From Luteibacter sp. (GTDB lineage: Bacteria; Pseudomonadota; Gammaproteobacteria; Xanthomonadales; Rhodanobacteraceae): a stretch of DNA of 64,000 bases. This document shows, in pieces, positions 51,937 through 61,573 of this stretch (position 1 is the stretch's first letter; every line of letters starts with the position of its first letter). The stretch is from contig NZ_WNDO01000024.1 in NCBI RefSeq assembly GCF_009912395.1, positions 1 through 64,000 on the forward strand. Direction: 5' to 3'. The position numbers and the translations under genes were made by a program. The notes beneath the pieces were generated by a model. That model saw nothing but the letters and a program-made list of their open reading frames with translations, did no database searches and was not told where the DNA came from.

Positions 51937-51940
51937 CGCA

Positions 51941-52612
51941 TCAGGCCGTGGCGGCAGCCTCACGCAGCCCCGGCACGTCCAGCAGTTCAGGCATGCTGTC
52001 GATCACCGCCAGCGCGCCGACGCCGTGGATGTCGAGCGACTTGCGGTAGCCATAGCTCACCAGCACCACCGGCACGCCAGCATCGTTCGCGGCCAGCAGG
52101 TCGCTCTCCGAATCGCCGACCATCAGCACGCGGTCGAGCGGCACGCTAGCTTCCTGGGCCAGGTGCTTCAACGGCACGCCGCTGGGCTTGCGTTCCGGTA
52201 GGGAGTTGCCGCCGACGATCCCGTCGATGTAGGGCAGCATGCCGCGCACTTCCAGCAAGGGGCGCACGAACTCCTCGTTCTTGTTCGTGCACACGGCGAG
52301 TTTCACGCCGCGCGCGTGCAGGGTGGCCAGCGTGTCGACGACGCCGTCATAGGCGATGCCGTCCAGCGCGGTGTCACCATAGTGTTCGAGGAATCCCGGC
52401 ATCACCTCGTCGATATCCACGTCGCTGCCGGCGTGGCGGAAAGCGTAGGTGATCAGCTTGCGCGAGCCCTCGCCGACCCAGCCCGTGATCTGCGCGACGT
52501 CGTAGGTGGGTAGTTTCCAGTCGTGCAGGGTGCGGTTCACGGCTTCGGCGATATCCGCCGCACTATCGACGAGCGTACCGTCGAGGTCGAAGATGACCAG
52601 GGAAAAGGGCAT
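51941..52612 (-). CDS. gph: Phosphoglycolate phosphatase (HAD family)
   Basis: This 223-residue HAD hydrolase has motif I FDLDGTLVDSAADI, motif II VCTNKN, the Lys in ERKPSG and motif III MVGDSESDLLAANDAG. A helical cap occupies residues 17-85. The VDSAADIAEAVN block and the length fit Gph, which clears 2-phosphoglycolate from DNA repair and oxidative damage; other HAD phosphatases are possible. ATG 52612 is chosen because the HAD motif must start within about 10 residues. Confidence 0.88.
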   Translation of the reverse strand: MPFSLVIFDLDGTLVDSAADIAEAVNRTLHDWKLPTYDVAQITGWVGEGSRKLITYAFRHAGSDVDIDEVMPGFLEHYGDTALDGIAYDGVVDTLATLHARGVKLAVCTNKNEEFVRPLLEVRGMLPYIDGIVGGNSLPERKPSGVPLKHLAQEASVPLDRVLMVGDSESDLLAANDAGVPVVLVSYGYRKSLDIHGVGALAVIDSMPELLDVPGLREAAATA

Positions 52613-52644
52613 GGGGAAGGCTCCTTGAGGCGTATCGGTGCATT

Positions 52645-53310
52645 CTACCCGGCGGGCGGTGGCGCCAAGCCGTGCCGCAGCAACGCCAGCGCGTGCCGCG
52701 TGATGTCCTCGGGCGTGATGTGGCCGCGCAGCGGGTCGCCCTTCCAGCGGCGCATCGCCGTCATGGGAAACACCGTGAGGCTCAGGATGCTGGTGGTGAT
52801 CAGGCAGGGATCGAGGTCGGGATTGAGTTTGCCCTCGCTTTGCCACCCACGGATCTGCTCCATCATGCGGTTGTGCTTGCTGCCGTCGATGCGGGTGCGC
52901 ATGTGCTGCTTGAACAGGTCGTTCTCGCTCAGCAGGTCGCCGAAGAACACGGGGCCCACCCACGGTTGCTCGATGGACAGCTCGACGAAGCGCTCCGCCA
53001 GCATCGTGAAGGCGGCGACCGGGTCGTTCGCGTTGGCCTGGAAGATGCCTTCGATGCGCGTGCGCATCGGTCCGATGTGCTCGTCGAAGATCGCGTCGAA
53101 AAGCTGCTCTCGGGTCTTGAAGTAGTAGTGCACGGCGGCCGGCGTCATGCCGGCCTCGCGGGCGACGGCGGCCAGCGTGGTCGCGACGTAGCCTTGGCGG
53201 GCGTAGAGCTGGAGGGTGATGCCGACCAGGCGCTCGCGCTGGTCCGGGCCGTCTGGCTGGGCCGGGGGGCGGCCGGGGCGGCGCCCTCGGCGGGGAGTGG
53301 AACTGACCAC
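52645..53310 (-). CDS. TetR-family transcriptional regulator of the adjacent MFS exporter
   Basis: About 221 residues. An Arg/Pro-rich N-terminal tail (RRGRRPGRPP) precedes the HTH (LYARQGYVATTLAAVAREAGMTPAAVHYYF), and a helical ligand domain follows. GTG 53310 is preferred since GGAGA lies 5 bp upstream; a GTG at 53349 is the alternative. It is divergent from an MFS multidrug exporter, the standard repressor-pump pair, and an imperfect dyad lies over the pump's start of transcription. Confidence 0.88.
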   Translation of the reverse strand: MVSSTPRRGRRPGRPPAQPDGPDQRERLVGITLQLYARQGYVATTLAAVAREAGMTPAAVHYYFKTREQLFDAIFDEHIGPMRTRIEGIFQANANDPVAAFTMLAERFVELSIEQPWVGPVFFGDLLSENDLFKQHMRTRIDGSKHNRMMEQIRGWQSEGKLNPDLDPCLITTSILSLTVFPMTAMRRWKGDPLRGHITPEDITRHALALLRHGLAPPPAG

Positions 53311-53362
53311 GGGGTCTCCGTCGGAACGTAAACGGGGGATGGATACCACGAGAGGGCTCCCA

Positions 53363-53406
53363 TTGACGATGCCTGGCGTTGATCCTTATATTAACTCACC
53401 ACTTAA
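53363..53406 (+). promoter_or_regulatory. MFS promoter (TTGACG-N18-TATATT) with operator-like dyad
   Basis: The -35 lies at 53363-53368 and the -10 at 53387-53392. TTAA-CTCACCAC-TTAA (53391-53406) overlaps the -10 edge and the expected start of transcription, followed by more AT-rich TTAATTA. It is a likely TetR site. Since the promoter is here, translation of the pump must begin downstream, at GTG 53427. Confidence 0.55.
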
Positions 53407-53426
53407 TTAATTACTGGTCACCCCCC

Positions 53427-54929
53427 GTGTCAGCGACCTCGACGCCCTCGCTTCGCCTGCTGTTTCCCGCCCTCATGCTGCTGGCGGCGCTCGACCAGAC
53501 CATCGTGTCCACGGCCTTGCCCACGATCGTGGGCGAGCTGGGCGGTTTCGACCGGCTGTCCTGGGTGGTGACGTCCTATCTGCTGACTTCCACGGTCGTC
53601 GTGCCGCTGTACGGCAAGTTCGGCGACCTTTACGGGCGCAAGGTGGTGCTCCAGTTCGCCATCGGCCTGTTCCTGCTCGGCTCCGTGCTTTGCGGCCTGG
53701 CTCAGGACATGACCCAACTGGTGCTGATGCGCGCCTTGCAGGGGCTTGGCGGCGGCGGTCTGCTAGTGATCAGCATGGCGGCGGTGGGCGACGTGATCCC
53801 TCCGGCCGATCGCGGCAAGTACCAGGGCCTGTTCGGCGCCGTTTACGGGCTGGCGACGGTGATCGGGCCGCTGATCGGCGGCTTCATGGTCGACCACCTG
53901 TCGTGGCGCTGGATCTTCTACGTGAACCTGCCGCTGGGCGTGATCTCGCTACTGGTGATTGCGGTCGCCTTCCATCCGCACGTGCGCCACGTGAAACACC
54001 GTATCGACTACTGGGGCGCAGGCTGGCTGACCCTGGCGCTGAGCTGCCTGGTGCTGTTCACCACCGAGGGCGGCAACGTGCTGCCGTGGTCGTCGGCGCA
54101 GCTGTGGTTCATCCTGGCCTTCGCCGTGGTTGGTGTTGTCGGCTTCATCTACGAGGAAGGCGTGGCGGAGGAGCCCATCATCCCGCTGCAACTGTTCCGC
54201 CATCGCACCTTCCTGCTCAGCTGCCTCATCGGCTTCTTCGTCGGTGCGGCGCTGTTCGGTTCCACGACGTTCCTGCCGCTCTACCTCCAGGTGGTGAAGG
54301 GCGTGTCGCCCACGGCCGCCGGCATGCAGCTGTTGCCGCTCATGGGCGGCGTACTGGTCAGCTCGATCACGAGCGGGCGGCTGATCAGCCGGATTGGCCG
54401 CTACCGGGTCTTTCCCATCGTCGGTACCTTCATCGCCACCGTGGCGCTGGTGCTGATGGGTACCCTGCGCGACGACATGCCCATCGCGGTGCTCTACGGC
54501 TACTCGGCCCTGTTGGGGCTTGGCCTGGGCATGGTGTTGCAGGTACTGATCCTCGCCACGCAGAACAGCGTCGAGATGAAGCTGCTTGGCGTCGCCACCT
54601 CCGGCGTGACGATGTTCCGTTCGATCGGCGGTTCGGTGGGCGTATCGGTGTTCGGGGCGATCTTCACGAACGGTCTGCAAGCGCGCACGGCGGACCTGGC
54701 CGGTTCGATGCCGATGTCGGCCCATGGTCTGGGGCCGGACGCACTGAAGAAACTGCCGCCCGCGACGCACGACGCGTACATCCATGCCTTCGGTTCGTCG
54801 CTGCATACCGTGTATCACGTCGCCGCCTGCGTCATCGCGGTCGCGTTCTGCCTTGCCTGGTGGATGCGCGACGTGCCGTTGCGCAAGGCGCCCCATGCGG
54901 CGGCGCCGGAAGCGGCGGAGGCGGGCTGA
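53427..54929 (+). CDS. MFS multidrug exporter, DHA2 (14-TM) family
   Basis: This 500-residue transporter has about 14 hydrophobic segments. [20 protein letters not shown] is the DHA2 motif D1 in TM1, [14 protein letters not shown] is motif A, and [16 protein letters not shown] is motif C of drug/H+ antiporters. Closest in style to LfrA/Mdr-type pumps, it exports amphipathic cations or dyes. GTG 53427 is favoured over an upstream TTG that falls in the promoter. The divergent TetR gene is its regulator. It ends 3 bp before a convergent LuxR-type gene. Confidence 0.92.
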   Translation: MSATSTPSLRLLFPALMLLAALDQTIVSTALPTIVGELGGFDRLSWVVTSYLLTSTVVVPLYGKFGDLYGRKVVLQFAIGLFLLGSVLCGLAQDMTQLVLMRALQGLGGGGLLVISMAAVGDVIPPADRGKYQGLFGAVYGLATVIGPLIGGFMVDHLSWRWIFYVNLPLGVISLLVIAVAFHPHVRHVKHRIDYWGAGWLTLALSCLVLFTTEGGNVLPWSSAQLWFILAFAVVGVVGFIYEEGVAEEPIIPLQLFRHRTFLLSCLIGFFVGAALFGSTTFLPLYLQVVKGVSPTAAGMQLLPLMGGVLVSSITSGRLISRIGRYRVFPIVGTFIATVALVLMGTLRDDMPIAVLYGYSALLGLGLGMVLQVLILATQNSVEMKLLGVATSGVTMFRSIGGSVGVSVFGAIFTNGLQARTADLAGSMPMSAHGLGPDALKKLPPATHDAYIHAFGSSLHTVYHVAACVIAVAFCLAWWMRDVPLRKAPHAAAPEAAEAG

Positions 54930-54932
54930 GTT

Positions 54933-55634
54933 TCAGGGAGGCAGCAGGCCCATGGAGCGGGCCTCGAACACGGCGGCCGTGCGAGAGCGCACGGCCAGCT
55001 TGCGATAGATCGCCTTGGTATAGCCTTCGACCGTGAAATGCGAGAGACCGGTCAGCTCGGCGATCTCGCGATTGCTGAAGCCCTGGGCGATAAGGCGTAG
55101 CACGTCGATCTCGCGGGAGGAAAGCATGCCCGCGGAGGACTCGGATTCGCGCACCGGCACCGGTTCGGTCGACAGCGTGACGGGAATGTTCATCCCCTTC
55201 AGCAGGCGGTGGGCTACGAACGGGTCGATGGGAGCGCCACCGCGACGGGCGCTGCGTAGGGCCAATGCCAGTTCGACATCGTCGCGCTCCTTCAGCAGGC
55301 ATCCTCGCGCGCCGGCTCGCAGGGCCTGCACGGCTTCATCGTCACCGCCATCGACGAAGACGGCGATCACGGCGGTGTCCGGATGTCGTTGGGTGAGCCA
55401 CGCCACCAACTGGCAGCCTTGCCCATGCGGCGAGCCAACTTCGACCAGGGCGAGGGAGAAGCTGCGCAGCGCAAGACAGGCCATGGCATCGCTCGCGCCA
55501 TCGGCGACGTGCACCGAAGACGCCTTGTACCCGGCGTGTTGCAGCAACTGCCGCAGTCGTACCTGAGCCGATACCTGACGCTCGACGACGAGCACCTCGT
55601 CGCCTTCCGCGCATGTTTCCTGCGGCCAAATCAT
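54933..55634 (-). CDS. LuxR-type regulator with atypical receiver
   Basis: This 233-residue protein is laid out like a NarL/FixJ response regulator. The receiver-like domain (about 12-130) is altered: the acidic pair is reduced to VVERQ (Glu18), and the phospho-acceptor Asp is Glu65 in LALVEVGSPHG. The conserved Lys115 in GCLLKE remains. The HTH (about 165-230) is intact: LSSREIDVLRLIAQGFSNREIAELTGLSHFTVEGYTKAIYRKL. A Glu mimics phospho-Asp in some proteins, so it may be constitutively on or controlled by a ligand or partner. A CRP/Clp-like site lies 42 bp upstream of ATG 55634. No kinase is nearby. Confidence 0.88.
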   Translation of the reverse strand: MIWPQETCAEGDEVLVVERQVSAQVRLRQLLQHAGYKASSVHVADGASDAMACLALRSFSLALVEVGSPHGQGCQLVAWLTQRHPDTAVIAVFVDGGDDEAVQALRAGARGCLLKERDDVELALALRSARRGGAPIDPFVAHRLLKGMNIPVTLSTEPVPVRESESSAGMLSSREIDVLRLIAQGFSNREIAELTGLSHFTVEGYTKAIYRKLAVRSRTAAVFEARSMGLLPP

Positions 55635-56027
55635 GATTTTCCCCCGGAACGCCCTTTCCCCAATTGTGCATTCTACGTGACGAATCTCACAGTCGCACGC
55701 GCCGGGACGGTTTTGGCATTGACATTCGTGAAAATCCTTTTGTCGACCGTGCCCAGCGACGAAGGCCTGACGCCGATCCGTTGCCCCGGATCGGACGCTT
55801 ATCAAGGTGTTGCGACATGCCGTCGAAACCGGTGGCGTGGTCTTCGCGGATCGATACCGCAGTGCAGCTTGAGGGTAACGAACGCGGCGCTACACTGGGG
55901 AGATCACAGGTTCCTGGGCGTCACGGAGGCAACCTGGCGAGCTGATCCGTCATGGCTCCGGCTGTCATCGATCGCCTTGTCCGTTCCGTGCGCCCATTTT
56001 GCGGGTTAGCGTTTCGGAGACTGCACA
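55635..56027. other. 393-bp divergent spacer, no gene seen
   Basis: This stretch lies between the LuxR-type gene and the valine operon. Open frames in it lack an RBS and any recognisable protein pattern. It contains the CRP/Clp-like site at 55676-55691 and must hold the promoters of both flanking units. No clear -35/-10 pair for mmsA was identified. Confidence 0.5.
55676..55691. promoter_or_regulatory. CRP/Clp-like site CGTGA-N6-TCACA
   Basis: This matches nine of the ten fixed positions of the consensus TGTGA-N6-TCACA, with a perfect GTGA/TCAC core. In xanthomonads the CRP homologue Clp uses this consensus. The site centre is about 50 bp upstream of the LuxR-type ATG. Confidence 0.55.
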
Positions 56028-57551
56028 ATGAACAAGCTGGACACCGTGGCGACCGGCGTGAAAACGGTCAAGCTCCTGATCGACGGCGAATTCGTCGAAT
56101 CCACCACCACGCAATGGCGCGATGTCGTCAACCCGGCCACGCAGGCCGTGCTGGCCCGCGTGCCGTTCGCGACGCCCGCCGAGGTGGACGCCGCCGTAGC
56201 CGCGGCCAAGACCGCTTTCCGCACCTGGCGCAAGACGCCCATCGGCGCGCGCGCCCGCATCTTCCTGAAGTACCAGCAGCTCATCCGCGAGAACATGGCG
56301 GAACTGGCCGCGATCCTCAGCGCCGAACAGGGCAAGACGCTGCCCGACGCCGAAGGCGACGTGTTCCGTGGTCTGGAAGTGGTGGAGCACGCGGCCGCTA
56401 TCGGCAACCTGCAGCTGGGCGAGCTGGCCAACAACGTGGCCAACGGCGTTGACACCTTCACCCTGCTGCAGCCGCTCGGCGTCTGCGCGGGCATCACGCC
56501 GTTCAACTTCCCCGCCATGATCCCGCTGTGGATGTTCCCGATGGCCATCGCCACGGGCAACACCTTCGTGCTCAAGCCGTCCGAGCAGGATCCGATGGTG
56601 ACCATGCGTCTCGTGGAACTGGCCATCGAGGCCGGTATTCCGAAGGGCGTGCTCAACGTCGTCCACGGTGGCGAAGAGGTGGTCAACGCCATCTGCGACC
56701 ATAACGACATCAAGGCGGTGTCCTTCGTCGGCTCGACGAAGGTCGGTACGCATGTCTACAACCGTGCCTCGCTCGCGGGTAAGCGCGTGCAGTGCATGAT
56801 GGGCGCGAAGAACCACGCGGTGGTGCTGCCCGACGCGAATCGCGAACAGACCCTCAACGCGCTCGTCGGCGCGGCCTTCGGTGCGGCCGGCCAGCGCTGC
56901 ATGGCGGCGTCCACGGCGGTTCTCGTCGGTGAGGCGCGCGAGTGGATCCCCGACCTGGTCGCCAAGGCGAAGACGCTGCGCGTCAACGCCGGTAATGAAG
57001 CCGGCACGGATGTCGGTCCGCTGATCTCCTGCGCCGCGCGCGAGCGTGTCGAAGGCTTCATCGCCTCGGGCGTGGAGCAGGGCGCGACGCTGGACCTCGA
57101 CGGCCGCAAGCCGAACGTCCCCGGCTACGAGGACGGCAACTTCGTCGGCCCCACGATCTTCTCGAACGTGAAGCCGGGCATGCGCATCTACGACGAGGAA
57201 ATCTTCGGCCCCGTGCTGGTGATCCTCGGCGTCGAGTCGCTCGACGAGGCCATCGACCTGGTCAACGCCAACCCCAACGGCAACGGCACGGCGGTGTTCA
57301 CGCAGTCCGGTGCCGCCGCGCGTCGCTTCCAGGAAGACATCGACGTCGGCCAGGTAGGCATCAACGTGCCGATCCCGGTGCCGGTCCCGCTGTTCTCGTT
57401 CACCGGTTCGCGTGCATCCAAGCTCGGCGACCTGGGTCCGTATGGCAAGCAGGTGGTGATGTTCTACACGCAGACCAAGACGGTGACCCAGCGCTGGTTC
57501 GACGACGACACCCTCCATGTCGGCGTGAACACCACCATCAGCCTCAAGTGA
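56028..57551 (+). CDS. mmsA: Methylmalonate-semialdehyde dehydrogenase (acylating)
   Basis: This 507-residue aldehyde dehydrogenase has the MmsA features: [14 protein letters not shown] at the start, [14 protein letters not shown] (coenzyme A type in place of the usual PWNFP), [10 protein letters not shown] for NAD, the catalytic Cys in AAGQRCMA, and [16 protein letters not shown]. It turns methylmalonate semialdehyde into propionyl-CoA at the end of valine breakdown, with NAD and CoA. It is the first gene of the operon, with acyl-CoA dehydrogenase next. Confidence 0.95.
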   Translation: MNKLDTVATGVKTVKLLIDGEFVESTTTQWRDVVNPATQAVLARVPFATPAEVDAAVAAAKTAFRTWRKTPIGARARIFLKYQQLIRENMAELAAILSAEQGKTLPDAEGDVFRGLEVVEHAAAIGNLQLGELANNVANGVDTFTLLQPLGVCAGITPFNFPAMIPLWMFPMAIATGNTFVLKPSEQDPMVTMRLVELAIEAGIPKGVLNVVHGGEEVVNAICDHNDIKAVSFVGSTKVGTHVYNRASLAGKRVQCMMGAKNHAVVLPDANREQTLNALVGAAFGAAGQRCMAASTAVLVGEAREWIPDLVAKAKTLRVNAGNEAGTDVGPLISCAARERVEGFIASGVEQGATLDLDGRKPNVPGYEDGNFVGPTIFSNVKPGMRIYDEEIFGPVLVILGVESLDEAIDLVNANPNGNGTAVFTQSGAAARRFQEDIDVGQVGINVPIPVPVPLFSFTGSRASKLGDLGPYGKQVVMFYTQTKTVTQRWFDDDTLHVGVNTTISLK

Positions 57552-57562
57552 CGGATGGCACC

Positions 57563-58726
57563 ATGGATACCCACGCACACGACCTGAGCGAAACCCAGGC
57601 CGCGATCCGCGAGGCTGCCCGCGATTTCGCGCAGGCCGAGATGGCGCCGTACGCGGCGCATTGGGACGCGGAAGGCGAGTTTCCACGCGAAGCGATCCGC
57701 AAGGCCGGAGAACTCGGCTTCTGCGGCCTGTACATCGACGAGGACGCGGGTGGCTCCGGCCTGACCCGCCACGATGCGACGATCGTCTTCGAGGAACTGG
57801 CGGCGGTGGATCCGTCCACCGCCGCGTACATCAGCATCCACAACATGGCCAGCTGGATGGTCGCGACCTTCGGTACGCCGACGGTCCGCGAGCAGTGGGC
57901 CGCCGAACTCGCCCGTGGCGAGAAGCTGGCGTCCTACTGCCTTACGGAGCCGGGTGCAGGCTCGGATGCGGCGTCCCTGAAGACCCGTGCCGAGCGCGAT
58001 GGCGACAGTTACGTGCTGAACGGCGCCAAGGCCTTCATCTCCGGCGCCGGCGCCACGGACATGCTCGTGGTGATGGCCCGCACGGGCGGTGAGGGAGCGC
58101 GCGGTATCAGCGCCTTCGCCGTGCCGGCGAACGCGGAAGGTGTCGGCTACGGTCGCAACGAGGAAAAACTCGGCTGGCACAGCCAGCCGACGCGTGCCGT
58201 CACCTTCGACGGCGTGCGCGTGCCGGTCGCCAACCGTCTGGGCGAGGAAGGCGAAGGCTTCCGCATCGCCATGAAGGGACTGGACGGCGGTCGCCTCAAC
58301 ATCGCGGCCTGCTCGCTGGGTGCGGCCCAGGGTTCGCTCGATGCGACGCGCCGCTACATGGGCGAACGCAGCCAGTTTGGCCGCAAGCTGGCCGACTTCC
58401 AGGCCTTGCAGTTCAAGCTCGCCGACATGGCGACCGACCTGGTGGCCGCCCGACAGATGGTGCACACGGCCGCGCGCAAGCTGGACGCCGGTCGTTCCGA
58501 CGCTACCGTGTGGTGCGCGATGGCCAAGCGCTTCGCGACGGATGCCGGCTTCGCCATCTGCAACGACGCGTTGCAGATCCATGGCGGCTACGGCTACATC
58601 CGCGAGTACCCCGTGGAGCGACTGCTGCGCGATGCGCGCGTGCACCAGATCCTCGAGGGCACCAACGAAATCATGCGCGTGATCGTGGCGCGTCACCTGC
58701 TGAACACCGAAGAGGAATTGCGATGA
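57563..58726 (+). CDS. Acyl-CoA dehydrogenase (probable isobutyryl-CoA dehydrogenase)
   Basis: About 387 residues. It has the ACAD N-terminal helical domain (AAIREAARDFAQAEMAPYAAHWD), the beta domain with CLTEPGAGSD and FISGAGATD (flavin contacts), and the C-terminal domain with RSQFGRKLADFQALQFKLADM. The catalytic Glu lies in LEGTNEIMRVIVAR at the short/branched-chain position. In this operon it should oxidise isobutyryl-CoA to methacrylyl-CoA with FAD. The start is ATG 57563; GTG 57548, overlapping the mmsA stop, is possible. The stop overlaps the next gene (ATGA). Confidence 0.92.
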   Translation: MDTHAHDLSETQAAIREAARDFAQAEMAPYAAHWDAEGEFPREAIRKAGELGFCGLYIDEDAGGSGLTRHDATIVFEELAAVDPSTAAYISIHNMASWMVATFGTPTVREQWAAELARGEKLASYCLTEPGAGSDAASLKTRAERDGDSYVLNGAKAFISGAGATDMLVVMARTGGEGARGISAFAVPANAEGVGYGRNEEKLGWHSQPTRAVTFDGVRVPVANRLGEEGEGFRIAMKGLDGGRLNIAACSLGAAQGSLDATRRYMGERSQFGRKLADFQALQFKLADMATDLVAARQMVHTAARKLDAGRSDATVWCAMAKRFATDAGFAICNDALQIHGGYGYIREYPVERLLRDARVHQILEGTNEIMRVIVARHLLNTEEELR

Positions 58727-59517
58727 GTGTCGCCGGCAAGACGTACACCGGACTGAAGCTGGAGATCGACGGGCATACCGCGATCGTCACCTTGAACAAT
58801 CCGCCGGCGCACACCTGGACGCGCGACAGCCTGTCGGCCCTGCGTGACCTGGTTCGCGACCTCGACGCGGAACGCGATGTCTATGCGCTGGTCGTCACCG
58901 GCGATGGCGAGAAGTTCTTCTCGGCGGGTGCCGACCTCAAGCAGTTCGCCGATGGCGACAAGGCGCTGGCCCGTGAAGCGGCGCGTCGCTTCGGCGAAGC
59001 CTTCGAAACCCTGTCCGCCTTCCGTGGCGTGAGCATCGCCGCGATCAACGGTTATGCGATGGGCGGTGGCCTGGAATGCGCGCTGGCCTGCGACCTGCGC
59101 ATCGCCGAGGAACACGCGCAGATGGCGTTGCCCGAGGCCAGCGTCGGCCTGCTGCCGTGTGCCGGCGGCACGCAGAACCTCGCGCGCCTGGTCGGCGAAG
59201 GCTGGGCCAAGCGCATGGTGCTGCTGGGCGAGCGCGTCGACGCCGCCACGGCGCTTCGCATCGGCCTGGTGGAGGAAGTGGTGCCGAAGGGCGAGGGCAG
59301 GGCAAAGGCGATCGCCTGGGCCAAGCAGGTCGAGAAGCAGAGCCCGACCAGCGTGACCGCCAGCAAGCGCCTGATCCAGTCCACCCGCAGCCAGACTCAT
59401 GTAGCCTCGCTGGTGGCCGAGCGCGAAGCCTTCGTCGACCTGTTCGACAGCCAGGACCAGCGCGAAGGCGTCACCGCGTTCCTGGAGAAGCGCGCTCTGG
59501 TGTGGAAGAACGCATGA
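58723..59517 (+). CDS. Enoyl-CoA hydratase (probable methacrylyl-CoA hydratase)
   Basis: This 264-residue crotonase-fold protein has the oxyanion-hole segments KFFSAGADLKQF and AINGYAMGGGLECALACD, and the catalytic Glu region MALPEASVGLLPCAGGTQ. In context it hydrates methacrylyl-CoA to 3-hydroxyisobutyryl-CoA in valine catabolism, though crotonases are broad. ATGA overlaps at both ends place it in a tightly coupled chain. Confidence 0.9.
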   Translation: MSVAGKTYTGLKLEIDGHTAIVTLNNPPAHTWTRDSLSALRDLVRDLDAERDVYALVVTGDGEKFFSAGADLKQFADGDKALAREAARRFGEAFETLSAFRGVSIAAINGYAMGGGLECALACDLRIAEEHAQMALPEASVGLLPCAGGTQNLARLVGEGWAKRMVLLGERVDAATALRIGLVEEVVPKGEGRAKAIAWAKQVEKQSPTSVTASKRLIQSTRSQTHVASLVAEREAFVDLFDSQDQREGVTAFLEKRALVWKNA

Positions 59518-60671
59518 ACGCGCCGGTGGACATCGAGCCATCCGTTCTCTTCGAGGAACGCACGGCGCATAACGGCAAGCGTATCGGCATCGCCACGCTC
59601 AACGCACCGAAGACCCTCAACGGCCTGTCGCTGGAGATGGCGACGCTGCTTACGGAGCGTTTCGACGCCTGGGCGGACGACGAGGATGTCGCCGTCGTGG
59701 TGTTGCAGGGTGCGGGTGAAAAAGCGCTCTGCGCGGGCGGTGACCTGCATGGCCTGTATCGCTCCATGCGTGAGTACCGCGAGGCCGGCAAGACCGACAT
59801 CCGCCAGAACACTTACGCGGCCGAGTTCTTCGAGGTGGAGTATCGCCTCGACCATCGCATCCACACCTACCCGAAGCCCGTGCTCTGCTGGGGCCATGGG
59901 ATCGTGATGGGTGGCGGCATCGGCCTCATGTCCGGCGCCAGCCATCGCGTGGTTACCGAGCGGTCCAAGCTGGCCTTCCCGGAAATCACCGTGGGCCTGT
60001 ATCCGGACGTCGGTGGCAGCTGGCTGCTCGCTCGCCTGCCGGATCATGGCGGCCTGTTCCTTGGCCTGACCGGTGCCTTGTTGAATGCATCGGACGCCAT
60101 CGCGGCGAAGCTCGCGGACTGGCAGTTGGCCGAGGCGGACCGCGAGACGGTCTACACCGAGCTGCTCTCCACGGCGTGGAAGGACGACGACGCGGTGAAC
60201 GCCACGCTGCTGGCCGAACTGCTCGGTGGCCGTGCCGTAACGCCCGAGCCGGGCCCGTTCCGCCGCCACGCTGCTCACATCGCGCAGCTTTGCTCGGCGG
60301 GCGACCTCGACGCCGTCATCGCGGCCATCCATGCGGACACCAGCGACGATCCCTGGCTCAAGGCCGCCCGCGACACGCTCGTGGCCGGTTCGCCGGGTTC
60401 GGCCCGCCTGGCTTTCGAGCTTCAGCGTCGGGCGAAGGACATGTCGCTGGCCGAGGTCTTCCGCATGGAATACGGCGTGTCGCTGCATTGCGCCGCCCAC
60501 GGTGATTTCGAGGAAGGCATTCGCGCCCTGCTGATCGACAAGGACCGTTCCCCACGTTGGAACCCGGCCACGCAGCACGAGGCCGATGCGCGCTGGAGCG
60601 AACGTTTCTTCACCTCCCCCTGGAACGGCGCGGACCACCCGCTCGCCGACCTGACCCCAAAGCACTCCTAA
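59514..60671 (+). CDS. 3-hydroxyisobutyryl-CoA hydrolase
   Basis: This 385-residue member of the HIBYL-CoA hydrolase branch of crotonases is longer than hydratases because of a C-terminal extension. Visible are LCAGGDLHGLYR, CWGHGIVMGGGIGLMSGASHR, FPEITVGLYPDVGGSWLLARL and the C-terminal FEEGIRALLIDKDRSPRW, which marks the family. It frees 3-hydroxyisobutyrate from CoA, the step before MmsB. It overlaps the upstream hydratase by 4 bp. Confidence 0.95.
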   Translation: MNAPVDIEPSVLFEERTAHNGKRIGIATLNAPKTLNGLSLEMATLLTERFDAWADDEDVAVVVLQGAGEKALCAGGDLHGLYRSMREYREAGKTDIRQNTYAAEFFEVEYRLDHRIHTYPKPVLCWGHGIVMGGGIGLMSGASHRVVTERSKLAFPEITVGLYPDVGGSWLLARLPDHGGLFLGLTGALLNASDAIAAKLADWQLAEADRETVYTELLSTAWKDDDAVNATLLAELLGGRAVTPEPGPFRRHAAHIAQLCSAGDLDAVIAAIHADTSDDPWLKAARDTLVAGSPGSARLAFELQRRAKDMSLAEVFRMEYGVSLHCAAHGDFEEGIRALLIDKDRSPRWNPATQHEADARWSERFFTSPWNGADHPLADLTPKHS

Positions 60672-60682
60672 AGGACATTCGC

Positions 60683-61573
60683 ATGAGCCATATCGCTTTC
60701 ATCGGCCTGGGCAACATGGGTGGCCCGATGGCCGCCAACCTCGCCAAGGCGGGTCACCAGGTGCGCGTGTTCGACCTCGTGCCGGCCGCCGTCGCGCATG
60801 CGGTCGAAGCCGGAGCCTCCGCCGCGAAGGACGCCGTCGACGCGTTGACCGCCGCGGAGGTCGTCATCACGATGCTGCCGGCCAGCCGTCACGTCGAAGG
60901 CCTGTTCCTGGGTGACAACGGCATCCTGTCGCACATCCCGGCCGGCGCCCTGGTGATCGATTGCAGCACCATCGCACCCGCCACCGCCCGCAAGGTCGCG
61001 GACGCCGCCGCGGCGCGCGGCCTGTCGATGATCGACGCCCCCGTCTCCGGCGGCACGGCCGGTGCTGCCGCGGGCACGCTGACCTTCATCGTCGGTGGCG
61101 ACGACGCCTCGTTCGAGCGTGCCAAGCCCGTGCTGTCCGCCATGGGCAAAAACCTGTTCCACGTCGGCGCGAGCGGGGCGGGGCAGGTGGCCAAGCTGTG
61201 CAACAACATGGCGCTGGGCGCCATCATGGCCGTGACCGGCGAGGCGATCGCCCTCGGCGTGGCCCATGGTCTCGACCCGAAGGTGCTGTCGCAGATGATG
61301 GCCGTGAGCACCAGCCGCAGCTGGGCGACCGAGGTCTGCAACCCGTGGCCGGGTGTGCTGGAGAACGCGCCGGCGTCGCGCGGCTATAGCGGCGGCTTCG
61401 GCAACGACCTGATGCTGAAGGACCTGGGCCTGGCGGCCGAAGCGGCGATGAGCGTGGGCGCGTCGATTCCGCTGGGCGAGTTGGCGCGCAATCTTTATGC
61501 CATGAACAGCCAGGCGGGCAATGGTAAACTGGACTTTTCCAGCGTCGTGAAGCTGGTGTCCGGAGAGAAATGA
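60683..61573 (+). CDS. mmsB: 3-hydroxyisobutyrate dehydrogenase
   Basis: This 296-residue beta-hydroxyacid dehydrogenase has the NAD loop [35 protein letters not shown] (substrate Ser/Gly), the catalytic Lys in [10 protein letters not shown] and [14 protein letters not shown]. It oxidises 3-hydroxyisobutyrate to methylmalonate semialdehyde, the substrate of MmsA. AAGGAC precedes the ATG. Its stop overlaps queH (ATGA). Confidence 0.95.
   Translation: MSHIAFIGLGNMGGPMAANLAKAGHQVRVFDLVPAAVAHAVEAGASAAKDAVDALTAAEVVITMLPASRHVEGLFLGDNGILSHIPAGALVIDCSTIAPATARKVADAAAARGLSMIDAPVSGGTAGAAAGTLTFIVGGDDASFERAKPVLSAMGKNLFHVGASGAGQVAKLCNNMALGAIMAVTGEAIALGVAHGLDPKVLSQMMAVSTSRSWATEVCNPWPGVLENAPASRGYSGGFGNDLMLKDLGLAAEAAMSVGASIPLGELARNLYAMNSQAGNGKLDFSSVVKLVSGEK

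Noticed and set aside
49624-51963. 779-codon minus-strand open frame across the LytTR gene and the serine hydrolase
   Set aside because: It lies opposite two well-supported genes and shows the same composition-driven pattern.
55965-57686. 573-codon minus-strand open frame opposite mmsA
   Set aside because: It is an antisense shadow of a complete aldehyde dehydrogenase gene.
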